Assembly (NCBI GenBank): GCA_941918925.1 | Contig: OW799237.1 | Span: 53,308,997-53,372,996 of the forward strand | Direction of reading: 5' to 3' | From: Phyto melanocephala | Taxonomy: Eukaryota; Arthropoda; Insecta; Diptera; Rhinophoridae | Length of the DNA: 64,000 nucleotides | In this document: positions 11,156 through 20,995 of the stretch, in pieces | How positions within the stretch are numbered: position 1 is the first letter of the stretch | Layout of the letters: every line of letters begins with the position of its first letter | Position numbers and translations under genes: made by a program | The notes under the pieces: generated by a model | Databases searched by the model: none | Seen by the model: only the letters and a program-made list of their open reading frames with translations | Told to the model about the DNA's origin: nothing

Positions 11156-11855
11156 ACTAGCCAAACCCGGCGCGCGTTGCTACGCCCCTTAATGAATCGA
11201 AATGCATTCTGAATTTTAATTGAATATCAAGTGAAAAAACCTTAAAATTATAATTTTTTTATGGGCGTGGCCCTGCCCACTTTTCTTATCACGAAATTGT
11301 AAAGTCATAACAGCTCAATATGTGTGCAAAGTCTCAGAATAATCGGTCCAGTGCAAGTACTTCAAAATTATACCTTTTTTTTATGGGCGTGGCACTGCCC
11401 ACTTTTCTAATCACGAAATTATTTAGTCATGACAGCTCAATATGTGTGCAAAGTTTCAGAAAAATCAGTCTGGTCAAGTACCTCAAAATAATAGCCTTTT
11501 TTTATGGGCGTGGCCCCGCCCACTTTTTTAATCACAAAATTATAAAGTCACGACAGCTTAATATGTGTGCAAAGTTTCAGAAAAATCGGTCCAGTGCAAG
11601 TACCTCAAAATTAAAACTTTTTTAGGGGCGTGGCCCCGCCCACTTTTCTTATCACGAAATTATTTAGTCATGACAGCTCGATATGTGTGCAAAGTTTCAG
11701 AAAAATCGGTCAAGTGCAAGTAGCTAAAACTGATAACTAATTTTTTATGGGCGTGGCCCGCCCACTTTTTTTCATCCATAAACACTCCCCGGTATGTGTA
11801 CAACAACTTACCAAAGTTTGAGCCCGATCGGTTTTACAGTTTCAGAGTCTGTAGC

Positions 11856-11892
<37 letters not shown>

Positions 11893-11914
11893 CTCACTTT
11901 TATATATATAGATA
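11156..11914 (-). mobile_element. Helentron-like element, family 1, copy B (tandem with copy A)
   Basis: Begins ACTAGCCAAACCCGGCGCGC exactly where copy A ends (ATAGAT at 11,150-11,155), so the two are head-to-tail with no spacer. It has fewer 120-bp units, the same closing block (CCGATCGGTTTTACAGTTTC), a longer CA microsatellite (about 11,859-11,887) and ends TATATATATAGATAG. Head-to-tail dimers are expected from rolling-circle replication, which supports the Helitron-type assignment. Confidence 0.65.
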
Positions 11915-12418
11915 GATGTAAGGCTGGTTGCATTACAATATTGAGTACCTGCGGTAAATTGTCAATAAAATCTACATTTGTTAACCGATTTTTATGTTTT
12001 TTTTTTATTTCTAAGATAAGTAGCTCTCAGAAAATTTAATTCCATTTTTAAATTAAAAAATATTACAAATTTTGCACGAAAAAATGTTTTTTTCCATTAA
12101 TTTTTAAATAGTTCCAAAACGATGATATAGAAAAAATGTTATTCGCTTAAAATAAAAACAATTTTGTTACACATCTTCTGGTGTTTTATTTTTAAAAATC
12201 GGATGACTAATTCTCGAGTTAGGATGAAATATGTCTCCGAACCTGAATAATTTAGGGGAAAAAATTTGCTACGCCCATGAAAAAAATCCCGATCTGATGA
12301 AAAAAAACCGACAACGGATTTGAGTTCAACACATCAAAATCCATATATTTGACATAGTTTTAATTAACGGGAAGACAAAAAATAATTTTTAATTTTTTGT
12401 CGAGCAGTGTAGTTAGAG
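11915..12418 (-). repeat. Dispersed repeat R-A, copy 2
   Basis: From ATGTAAGGCTGGTTGCATTA through GTACCTGCGGTAAATTG, CCGATCTGATGAAAAAAAAC, CAACGGATTTGAGTTCAACA, ending TTTTTTGTCGAGCAGTGT. It is the same sequence as 37,079-37,545 and, reversed, 6,109-6,613. No ORF. Confidence 0.65.
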
Positions 12419-12519
12419 AAAAGGTGGAATTGCGTAAATAAAGTGGCAAACAATTTCAATTTATTTCTATTCTTATGCAAAAAGACAAACCATATATAGA
12501 ACACTGAATGACCGGTTCA

Positions 12520-13050
12520 ATAATTTGAGGGCTTCTTTCAGATCTTGGGAATTGAAACATCGCACAGAGGATTTTTTGACCTGAAAAGCTGGCCAAAAAG
12601 GCAAAACTAAATTTTACGAAATCTTAAGAACTAAGTACGCAGCTCTACAAAGCAACAATATTTTACATTATTTTAGTTGCGATTTGTAGTGAAAAAAATT
12701 ATATGAGATTTAAATGTTTTTTTTTTTTCAGTTTCTGGATGTTTATATGGTATTTTTTTTGCGGCTAAACGAATAAAGGTTTAACAATGATTTTTTTCAC
12801 TAAAAGGTTTGATCAAAAGTTATTTAAAAAAGAAAAAAAAATTAAAATATGTTGAATATTCATGTTGAAACAATCCGTTGAAAAGCTAAAAAATATTATA
12901 CACTTTTTTTTTGCAAAAAAAGAAAAAGAAGAGGTTTTTAAAAGTAAGGTTAGCATCTCTACGAATTATATTTGATACTACAATAAAATTTGGAATCTCT
13001 AATTTTAGAAACAAAAAAAGTGTGCGCAAGTTGCGCCATTATTTTTGACG
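12520..13050. repeat. Old dispersed repeat, copy 1
   Basis: Blocks CATCGCACAGAGG, GCTGGCCAAAAAGGCAAAA, AAGTACGCAGCTCTACAAAG, CACTTTTTTTTTGC and GAGGTTTTTAAAAGTAAGG correspond in order to 41,545-41,956 plus 46,120-46,160. There a Jockey element splits the second copy. Similarity is weak but collinear. Nature unknown. Confidence 0.45.
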
Positions 13051-14275
13051 ATTTTTTTAAATTTCCAAATTTCTTCTATTTTTACTCATCAGGCACTTTT
13101 TCTTATACATTTATATCGTGATAAACTTTTATGTATTTTGAATTATTGATTTCAACTGTTATTCACATCACTTTTAACACTTCACAATGTTAATACCTGC
13201 CTATAATTATAAATTTGAAAAATTCTTTATTATCGATAATAGTTATAAGGGAGTGTACAACACATCCCCATAAAATATATTTATAATATATACCTGCGGT
13301 AGAAAGCATTATTTGTTAAAAAAAAAAAAAATATACGTACCAAATAAAAATAATTACACGGTGCTACAGTGAAAATATACTTTGAAAGTGACCTAGTGTA
13401 GGTAACTCAGATGATTTTAATCAGATTTTTAATTTTGAAACGCTTTATGAAAGACAAAGAATAGGTCTATCCAAATGTATACATTTTATGTTATATTAAT
13501 TAAATATTGGTAGTAATTTTTTTAATAACATCTGAAATTTTTTTTATTTTTTTTATGTTTTTTTAACTTTGAGTTCTTTTTTTATATACATATATTTGTG
13601 TAAAAATTTTAAAATAGAATTTTATTACAAATAAAATGAGCTTTAATTTTTTTAAATCGGATAATATTTGTGAAAGTTATTAAACTTTACTTAAAGAGCT
13701 TTAAATAGCACTTGATACCCCCAAGAGACAAATGAAATAGTTTAGTTAAGTTGCAATGCTCTTTATGTTTTTGTTTTACTTTTGCCGTTAGATATTTTGA
13801 CATTTATTTATTACTTGAGTGTATTACACTTGGCAATGCAGAATTTTTTATACCCTTCACTATTCTGAAGTAAACTTTAAACTACAAATATACTTAAAGT
13901 ATTCACAATGTCCTTTTCTTTTTAAAATTATAATAAATTTAGTTTTTATATAAGAACATACATATATATGTAGATTTGAAACAATGTTCTAAAATTTTTT
14001 TGTAAGCATTTTATGTCAATTGTTACATTTATGATAAACATAAAAACTGTGTACATAAATGAAAACGTAATGAGAAAACCTACATACCTAAAGTAGAGGG
14101 CGTATAAGAAATTGCTTAATTTTTTTAAAAATAAAGTTACTATTTTCAATTTGTGAAAAGATTAGTGTTACTTAAATATTTTAGTTAAAAAAGTAAGTTT
14201 GATTATTTTTGGACGGCTCGTGTAAAAGTAAGTAATACTTATTTTTTTGTTATTTGAAAATCATTGACATATTTG
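13051..14275. other. AT-rich spacer
   Basis: Homopolymer-rich sequence with no supported coding region. The open frame at 13,946-14,149 is hydrophobic low complexity. Confidence 0.4.
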
Positions 14276-14277
14276 TT

Positions 14278-14745
14278 TGGTTTGAAAACAGTTTTATTAC
14301 ACAACGAGAACCAGTTGCCCTCAGTGCCAATTGCATACTCTACTAACAATAAAAGAGTCGTATGCAACAATGGAGAAGATACTGGATTTAATATGTTATA
14401 AAAAGTATCAATGGCAAATTGTTTCAGATCTAAAAGTTCTGACAATCTTATTCGGAATGCAAGGAGGCTATACTAAATCTCCTTGCTATATTTGCGAAAA
14501 GGACAGTCGTGGGAAAGATCAATACAAGCAAAAAAAACTGGCCATCAAGAACAATTTTTCAAATTGGCAAGAAAAACATCTTAAAAATTCCACTAGTGAG
14601 TACCGAAAAAATAATTTTGCCACCATTACACCTCAAATTGGGATATATGAAGCAGTTCGTGAGACGCCTGGATAGGGAAAGTGATGCCTTTTTACACTTA
14701 AGTTTCCCCAAGAATAAGTGAAGCAAAAATAATAGAAGGTACAAA
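14278..14745 (+). pseudogene. Family P transposon protein, central fragment
   Basis: Plus-strand translation gives VLLHNENQLPSVPIAYSTNN, then after a frameshift at about 14,345 ESYATMEKILDLICYKKYQW and QIVSDLKVLTILFGMQGGYT, KSPCYICEKDSRGKDQY (C-x2-C), then LPPLHLKLGYMKQFVRRLD and, after another shift, SEAKIIEGTNVEHG. These are the residue blocks around Asp-2 and the C-x2-C knuckle of the intact protein at 35-36.7 kb. The N terminus and the Glu-containing C terminus are absent. It runs straight into RAG1-like transposase sequence at 14,790. At least three frameshifts make it non-functional. Confidence 0.75.
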
Positions 14746-14789
14746 TGTGGAACATGGAACAAGTTTACACAAGATTACAGCTATTCCAA

Positions 14790-15240
14790 ATAGTGAAAAA
14801 ATCTAATGCTGGAACCATTGACGAAAAATTGGATTTTTTGGTCAGAAAATTGAGCGAAATTTTAAAATGTCAAGGGGATGGGGACATATTAGCACTGAAG
14901 CAGTGTTTATAAAATTTCAAAAATTGTTTCAAAAGATATTAGCTTTCGGCACAACGAAAAGAGGACCGCTTTTTTAGCACAAACGCTAAATGGCTGGAAG
15001 GAACTGTAACAATACCAGTATTTGGCAGTTCGTCTTCAGGGCGACCACGAAAAGAATTTAATGAATCTAGCGAAAGAACAAAGCGGAGAAAAACGGAAGA
15101 AGTTCGTCACCAATTAACAACAGAGGAGATCACATTTGCTGCATCCAAGAATTATTCGAGGAAATTCAGCAGAAGCGATACAAATCAAGATGTCTTGAAT
15201 AGGTTATTTCTGAGCAGTGACCCTTTTATAAGCTGCACTA
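14790..15240 (+). pseudogene. RAG1/Transib-like transposase, N- and C-terminal fragments
   Basis: Recognisable blocks: KSNAGTIDEKLDFLVRKLSE and ILKCQGDGDILALKQCL (14,800-14,912); the linker WLEGTVTIPVFGSSSSGRPR and ESSERTKRRKTEEVRHQ (14,990-15,110); then, after an internal deletion, YSRKFSRSDTNQDVLNRLFL and SSDPFISC (15,150-15,235). I recognise the last block as the tail of a large arthropod protein family. Its C terminus resembles the region around and after the third catalytic residue of RAG1 (the ES-x-NK-x-F-x-R-x-R stretch). The catalytic core is deleted. The central part of the same family is at 53.0-54.0 kb. The RAG1/Transib link is inference from motif layout; membership of the arthropod family is more secure. 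Confidence 0.6.
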
Positions 15241-15301
15241 CGCAAAGAGAACGGATTAATAAAAAAGGTTTTTCATCAGAAACCATCACACTTCTTCCTG
15301 A

Positions 15302-15485
15302 CAGGCAGCTGTTGTGCAGCTCACTTGGGTCCATTATAATAATCCCATTGTGATACCTGAATAGAAAAGTAAGAATAGAAAAGAGAGAAGAGAAGCAGAC
15401 TAGTCCAGAGTCTCTGGCGAGAATCGAATCCGCAACCCCCAAACTAGCAGACCAGCACACTACTGACTAGTCCACCGGGGCACCC
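15302..15485 (-). mobile_element. tRNA-derived SINE, copy 1
   Basis: Minus-strand reading starts CCCCGGTGGACTAGTCAGTA, an A-box-like segment with GTGTGCTGG. It continues to a B box (GGATTCGATTC, near 15,425-15,437), then a non-tRNA body with TCAGGTATCACAATGGGAT and CCCAAGTGAGCTGCACAAC. It matches the SINE at 38,098-38,279 over its whole length except for a purine-rich insertion near 15,375-15,400. Pol III transcription from the internal boxes is expected from the class. It lies directly after the RAG1-like tail. Confidence 0.75.
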
Positions 15486-15580
15486 GATGATGCAGCTAAT
15501 GCGGATATAAATCCGACATAATAATTATTAAGGAATTTTCATTAGTTTAACTTTTTCGTATATTAAGTATTAAATAATCT

Positions 15581-16158
15581 ACATATATAAAAATGAATCC
15601 CCTTTTCCATTGGTCACGGCATCACGCGTGAATGGCTGGACCGATTTCACTAATTCTTTTTTTGTTGTATTTGTTATTATTAGAAGGTTCTTATGTAAGA
15701 AAATAATAATAATGTGTCACTGGCAGTAATATTCACATAGTTAACATTAAAACAAAGAAACGTAGTTAACATGCTCTTTGCAAATATATCGGTCGGAGTT
15801 AGTCTGTGTTATAATAACAAAATACCTACATAATTCATTTACAATTTCTTAGTGTACTATTCACATTGGTTTCTACAGGATAATTTGTACTGTGTGTTTT
15901 TTTCTGAAGTGTTTGTTCAACAAGGTTAGTCAAATTAATATAGTGTTGATAGATGATACTTTTACGCGCCAGAAAATAAAACTAAGAATATTGTGTATTA
16001 TAAAGCATTAGAATAATAAACACTTTGTTTTTGGAATAATTTTGATTTATTAATATACCAACAGCAATACTTAATAAAGAAATTAACTTAATTCAGATAA
16101 AAAGGTAACAGATATTTCTTGATTATAAGACAGTACGAAGTTCGCCGGGTCAGCTAGT
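15581..16158 (+). mobile_element. Helentron-like non-autonomous element, family 3
   Basis: Starts CTACATATATAAAAATGAAT, then GGTCACGGCATCACGCGTGA and ATGGCTGGACCGATTTCAC, and ends AGTTCGCCGGGTCAGCTAGT. The TATA-rich start with a GGCTGGACCGATTTC block and a GC-rich end closing in CTAGT is a layout seen in insect Helentron-type elements. About 580 bp, no ORF. Orientation is plus, opposite to the pair at 10-12 kb. Confidence 0.55.
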
Positions 16159-16329
16159 ATAAAATAAATATAATAAAGCGTTTTTTCACAAAAAAATACA
16201 GTTTTTAAGAGCCTTACAATTTTCAAATTGTTTTTTTTTTTTTTAATTAGACCGCAGTCTGTCAAGAATGAGTTTAAGCCTTTAAAATCAACATTTGTTG
16301 AGTTTTACTATTTATACCGTCTTTTATTC

Positions 16330-16503
16330 CTTAGAAATGTGGCTTTTGGAATATTTCCCAGTGTTTTTCAAGCGTATACACAAGCATATTCGTTCAGCGG
16401 AAGAATAAAACTAATTATCTGTCAAATCAGGCATGGGCTAAGTGTTACCATTCACGAAATAAGCACTAGTTGAAAAAAACGTTAGATGGCGGACCCTTTA
16501 AGA
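16330..16503 (-). mobile_element. Mariner-type element, terminal fragment
   Basis: The reverse complement of this stretch is closely similar to 57,484-57,640: GGGTCCGCC(A/C)TCTAACG, AACTAGTGCTTATTTCGT, TGGTAACACTTAGC, CTTCCGCTGAACGAATATG, TGTGTATACGCTTGAA. At 57 kb that sequence precedes a mariner-type transposase, so this is the end of the same family. The outer edge is GGACCCTTTA, with a TA available as target. Only the terminal portion remains. A flanking pair AATTAGACCGCA (16,242) and TGCGGTCTAACT (16,506) forms another inverted repeat around it. Confidence 0.6.
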
Positions 16504-16539
16504 TTTGCGGTCTAACTAAAAAAAAAAACAGCAATTTTT

Positions 16540-17690
16540 AGGAAAAAAATCAAATGTTATAGCATTCAGTATAAAATTTAATGTTGGGAAATCCACCATT
16601 TGTTCAATACGAAATTTGAATGATAAAATTTCCAAGTATGTAAACAACATATTTTATGGATCAAGGAAACGTAAAACGCTGAGAACTTCAGAGATTTCGA
16701 TGATGGAACAATCTCTGTATAAGTGGTTTGTTAACATGTGAAATAAAAACTGCCCGGTTAGTGGATTGATGTTAAAGAAAAAGCAAAACAGCTTTCTTTT
16801 GACTTAAATGAAATTGAAGTTGCTGTGACAGATGACTACAGAAATTCAAAAAGAGATATGGAGTTCGTCTGAGAAAAGCCTTCAGTGCAACTTCAATTGG
16901 TAGATCCTTCTAAATTAAAACTACAGGCAAAGTTAAATAAACTCGGCATATCAAATTATCAGCCGTATAATGCAGATTAGTAAGCTCTATTTTGGAAACT
17001 TCTTCCTCAAAAGACGTATGTAACGCTATTGGAAAAAACAGAAATGAGTAACATTTCTTTGTTGTGCAAATGCATTTGGATTCCATAAAACGAAACTGCT
17101 AGTTATAGTAAATCTAAAAACTCCCAAAGCTTTGAAAATTTTATCTGCCCAAAAACTCAAAGTCTGTTAGGATCACTTATTCAATATTTAAAGATCGTAT
17201 CACTTTTGTTTTTGTTCCCGAGGTTTGTAAACATATCAAATACATACAATTTTTAAGATTAAAATTATAATTTTATCCAGTTAACTAAGCAGAAGTCTAA
17301 AGACGGTTACATACAAACAATGTTTATATCACCGGACGTAACTCCTTCGATTCAGCCAATGGATCAAAATGCTATTAGAATCATAACAGCTCAGTACAAA
17401 AATTATCTTCTGTTAACAATAACAGCGAAGGTGGTGACGTGGTTAAAAGGAATAAAGCAACTAACATTTAAAGAAGCTATTTATCTGTTAGATGGAGCCT
17501 GATATGGAATAGGAAATGAAATCTAAGCTAAATGTTAGATAAATTATCGGAATATGGTAAACAATGACGATGACCTTGAATATAATGTCCCTTTAAGTGT
17601 TTTAAAGGAAAGATGTCAATCTAAGATAAGAGTTTTAGAAGAAAATGCAGGCGATTTCTTTCAGAAATTGTTTCCACATGCATGTATTTA
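16540..17690 (+). pseudogene. Jerky/Tigger-like DDE transposase pseudogene
   Basis: Blocks in order on the plus strand: IAFSIKFNVGKSTICSIRNL (HTH), GSRKRKTLRTSEISMMEQSL and YKWFVNM (CENP-B-type HTH), CPVSGLMLKEKAKQLSFDL, LGISNYQPYNAD followed by ALFWKLLPQKTYV (first DDE region), SKNSQSFENF, then at 17,320-17,502 ISPDVTPSIQPMDQNAIRII with LTFKEAIYLLDGAWYGIGN. The P-x-x-T-x-x-IQPMDQ motif is diagnostic of the jerky/Tigger branch of DDE_1 proteins. Many stops and frameshifts; the Asp-Glu of the first motif falls at a broken codon. It is more diverged than the Tigger-like copy at 4.4-5.6 kb and is not its direct duplicate. Confidence 0.8.
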
Positions 17691-17699
17691 ACAGATCTT

Positions 17700-17870
17700 G
17701 GTAGAATGTTTGGATATTTGTTACTCAATCACGCAAAAACGGCTGAACGGAACAAAGTGAAACACGGCACATATATAGATAACAACCTAGATTAACACAT
17801 AGGCTACTTTTTATCACGATAACTAGGCGAAGTCGTTGGGAATCTCATCATCACACAGCCTAAAAGGGTT
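17700..17870 (+). mobile_element. Helitron/Helentron-like fragment, family 4
   Basis: ACGGCTGAACGGAACAAAGT, then CATAGGCTACTTTTTATCAC, GATAACTAGGCGAAGTCGTT and GGG. The same closing block (CTTTTATCCCGATAACTAAG, AAGTCGCGGGCACAAGCTAA) is at 19,715-19,768. This is the typical degenerate 3' end of Helitron-type insect repeats. No ORF. Confidence 0.45.
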
Positions 17871-17879
17871 GTTTGTGTT

Positions 17880-19190
17880 GTAAATAATGTTAAGGATTTT
17901 TTTTTTATTAATTTGTCTTCTTTAAAATCTCCTATGCCATTCAAAATTACACATTCAAATTTTCTGGCAAGGCTCGATAATTTTACGTTCCGTTTACAAC
18001 CCTAAATATTTTCATATATGTATACACATATATATATATATATAAACAACCAATTTTTTATATATGAGTTTCGATAAACGATCATAACTAAACAGTTTTG
18101 TCACCTCTCATGTCTTTACATCTCCTCATACGAATGTCATCACCTCAGTTTACCGTTAGATTGTTTGACCAATAGTCAGATTAGAAAAGGATTGAAGAAG
18201 TTGAAAGCAGGCAGAATTTGAAAAGTGAAGTTAAAGTCGGATTAGTGGTGCTGAACAAATTTTATAAAAAAAAAAAAAATTCTTGAAGAAGTAATGTGTG
18301 ATATCTGTCCTATTCATGACGATTTAACGAAAAAAATAACTAATTTACAATAAGTCATAACTAAATAATAATAATAATAAAATTCAACAACGTCTTGGCA
18401 TTAAAACCAATAATAACTGCAGAAACAAAAACTAAAGAAGTTAAATCAAAACGAAAGAAATAGCATTCCAAGCAAAAGCATAAAAAAAAGATAATTGTAT
18501 ATAACAGTAAGAACGTATAGAGAATAGTTTAATTGGACTTAGAAAAATTTAAACTTTTTTTTTTTAGTATTACAGAAATTTTTTGTGAGGAAAACCAAAC
18601 CTATAGTTTTCTAATATAAAAGTAAAATTTTTAGAATTAGAACTAAGATAAATCCTGTAAAACAAATTAAACTTTTATTTATTTGAAAAAGCTTACAACA
18701 CAAATTAAAAGTCGTTTTTATTTGTTCACAAAAAAAAAAAGAAGTGCTAATTCACTAAAGAATTTAAGACAACCAACAAAATCAGTCATCATATAAAAAA
18801 AAGAACAACAAAAAATATTATTTAAAATTAAATCCAAGTAAGCAACAACGCTTTTACCTGCAGCTACAAGTTTAACTGCGGAACCGCTGCTACCAGCAGC
18901 TACAACTTTACCAGCAACATCAACAAACCGCCAACAACAATATCTAAGCTCCAAATAAGCTAAGTACTTTTAATTAATTTTAATCATTATTGTCACAATT
19001 ACTATTGTCATAAATATAATTGAAATTGTTAATATTATAATTAGTTTTATTAATATTATTATTTTAAATAATGTTATTATCGTATACATACATTGGCCAA
19101 TAATAATTCTTTTATTGTTAGAATTGTAAAAATAAATTTACTTTTTTTCACTTCATGTAAGTGCATCATGAAATTTTAAATCTTTTCCAT
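17880..19190. other. AT-rich spacer with simple repeats
   Basis: Contains TA and TAA microsatellites (for example near 18,030 and 18,370) and poly-T. The open frame at 18,718-18,954 (minus) is Ala/Val low complexity from a CAGCTACAA-like imperfect repeat. I see no Cap-G exon here. Confidence 0.4.
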
Positions 19191-19640
19191 TAGAGGAATG
19201 TTGGAGGTAAGTGGAATGCACTGAGCGGGTGATCACAATATTGGGACAGACATAAAATTTTAGGTACTTGGTCTGTCATAGAAGCAAATTGCTGGAGGGA
19301 AAACAATAGTACCAGGCGTGACGATCCATGCCAACGTTTGTACACCGTCAGCGATATGTTAGGTTTAGAAGCTTTGTTTAGAAATTTCCCGTACTCTAAA
19401 GGTGTGTAGGGTACGGTCATATGTTCACGTGCCAAATACCCCGGGTTGAGAACCACTGACCTTTTTGCTCGAGCTAGCTGGCAACCGCCTTTCACGACCT
19501 TAACCCAATATTTGGCGTGGGTAGGTTTCGTTTTGTTATTTTTGTATTTGGTAGTCGAAAAATACCGGCACGTAACAATATTTTTATTGTAAGTTTTGAC
19601 TTTTCTTTCATATTTTCAAATTAATAATCCTACTAATCCT
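19191..19640. other. Spacer, moderately complex sequence, unassigned
   Basis: A 101-codon open frame (19,190-19,495, minus) is less AT-rich than its surroundings but I do not recognise it. It could be an unknown repeat. No splice context or neighbouring coding sequence supports a gene. Confidence 0.3.
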
Positions 19641-19768
19641 AATATAATAAATGAAAATGTTTGTAGGTTTTGATAAATTTGACAAACATATAAATAACAA
19701 GGTTAATACTAAGTCTACCTTTTATCCCGATAACTAAGCAGACAAAGTCGCGGGCACAAGCTAATAAT
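19640..19768 (+). mobile_element. Helitron/Helentron-like 3' end fragment, family 4
   Basis: CTTTTATCCCGATAACTAAG then AAGTCGCGGGCACAAGCTAA, homologous to the 17.8-kb fragment. It lies about 165 bp downstream (in gene sense) of the Cap-G exon. Confidence 0.45.
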
Positions 19769-19931
19769 AAATAAAAATTCCTTTGTAGAATTTGTTAAAG
19801 CTTTACGAGAACCTAGAAAATTTAAATTTGCAATAACTTGTTTAAAGTTTTCTAAATTGGGCACCTCCCACGTTTTTGAGTACAGGAGGATATTTATTCT
19901 CTTATTATTAAGATGTTTATAATTTTATTAC

Positions 19932-20371
19932 CTGATGTCTCGTGTTTTGATCAGTTATTAGATTTTCTGAACATTTAACAATAACTTCAATGACTTTTTC
20001 ATCAAGAGCGCAATTTTTTAAAAGATGGTGTAAAAGTTTCTGCAAGTTTCCACGGCCAATTTCATCACCCAAATCAAAGTTGTACAGGATCTCCATAAGC
20101 GAAAGAAGAATATATTGAAATTCCATTGCTTCAAACTTGTCCATATCAGCTTTACGAGTTTGGCAGTAGGACTCTACATACGCGCAGAATATGCTTAATT
20201 CGGGTATAATTTGATCTAACTCCTCAGCCATCTCATTTTGTAAATACTCTGTGAGACACTGCCAGTAAAATGCCATTTCCAAGTTGAGACGATCATGAGG
20301 TACACAGCGGTAGTACTCACCATCCTCTTCAAGACATAAGCATGCAACAATATCTGCCTTGTTTTGTCGTC
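19932..20371 (-). CDS. Cap-G: Condensin I subunit Cap-G (NCAPG homologue), internal exon
   Basis: A 440-nt exon on the minus strand. The acceptor is TAATTTTAG ending at 20,372 and the donor is CAG/GTAATA at 19,932/19,931. It is open throughout (two leading bases of a split codon, then 146 codons). It begins DKTRQILLHALCLEEDGEYY, followed by CVPHDRLNLEMAFYWQCLTE, YLQNEMAEELDQIIPELSIF, and ends VIVKCSENLITDQNTRH. This corresponds to the middle HEAT-repeat part of NCAPG (human counterpart: LYWRCLCEYL, LEQILPE, GG-x-KLL, DDNKR). Cap-G is the HEAT subunit of condensin I, which with SMC2/SMC4 compacts mitotic chromosomes. No adjoining exon is recognised, so introns of at least about 20 kb (downstream) and 43 kb (upstream) are implied unless this is a displaced fragment. 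Single-copy, high-complexity codon use sets it apart from the transposons around it. Confidence 0.8.
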
Positions 20372-20432
20372 TAAAATTAAAATATTTGTTATGTTAATTA
20401 TTATTTAATCCAATACACACATAATAACATTT

Positions 20433-20854
20433 GTTAAGATTTTATAAACCAAATTACTTGCGTATTAGTGTCATAATTGTTAAATACACGGTTTTAAGAC
20501 GTGGTGTTATCAATAGCCTAAACAAACAATAGCCTAAACAAACAATAGCCTAAACAAACAATAGCCTAAACAAACAAATTATTGTAGTGTACCCGTTTGT
20601 CTTGCCTAGGTGAACAGTCATTAACAGAGTACTGATAATCCAAAGAGATCTGTTTGCTTACGCTGGATAAAGGGTTACTGAGTATGTTGAAGTTTAGTGA
20701 TAAGGTTTCTAGTATGTAAGAAAAATATATTATTATTGGTTAGTGATAAGTATAGTAGTATATAAGGAGATGATAAAAGAAAATAAAAGCAATCATTATT
20801 AAGATTCAAGAAAAGGAAGAAGTAAGAGTGTTTTAGTTCCTGCGGAGATTAACA
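20433..20854 (+). repeat. BEL/Pao 5' LTR
   Basis: 422 bp, TG...CA bounded. It contains four head-to-tail copies of a 16-bp unit (CAAACAATAGCCTAAA-type) around 20,511-20,578; the 3' LTR has two. Unequal replication or slippage after insertion explains part of the LTR length difference. Confidence 0.85.
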
Positions 20855-20857
20855 TTT

Positions 20858-20875
20858 TGGTGACCCCGACGTGAT
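20858..20875 (+). promoter_or_regulatory. Primer binding site complementary to tRNA-Trp
   Basis: TGGTGACCCCGACGTGAT lies three bases after the 5' LTR. It is complementary to the 3' 18 nt of tRNA-Trp including CCA (known tRNA sequence; the same 18-mer is the classical tRNA-Trp primer site of avian retroviruses). It would prime minus-strand DNA synthesis. Confidence 0.85.
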
Positions 20876-20995
20876 TTGAAGGACGAGTGGTAAAAATAAT
20901 AATTTTGTTCAAACCAAACAAATATTGTCAACCGTAAGTATAAAATAATAATTTTGCTTTAAGTATAAAAAGTGCTAGTGTGTGATTGTTAATAA

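Noticed and set aside
10364..11625. Several open frames repeating MGVALPTFLITKL-like segments, also at 27.6 and 48.4-49.0 kb
   Set aside because: Each repeat of the frame equals one 120-bp minisatellite unit; frames differ between units and stop irregularly, so no protein is under selection.
15302..15485. tRNA-like A and B boxes considered as a tRNA gene
   Set aside because: No cloverleaf can be folded by eye, and the same unit with a non-tRNA body recurs at 38.1 kb with a target duplication, so it is a SINE.
18718..18954. Ala/Val-rich open frame near the Cap-G exon, considered as a Cap-G exon
   Set aside because: Translation comes from an imperfect CAGCTACAA-type repeat and shows no condensin similarity.
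19190..19495. 101-codon open frame downstream of the Cap-G exon
   Set aside because: No similarity to Cap-G C-terminal sequence and no usable splice sites noticed; kept only as unassigned spacer.
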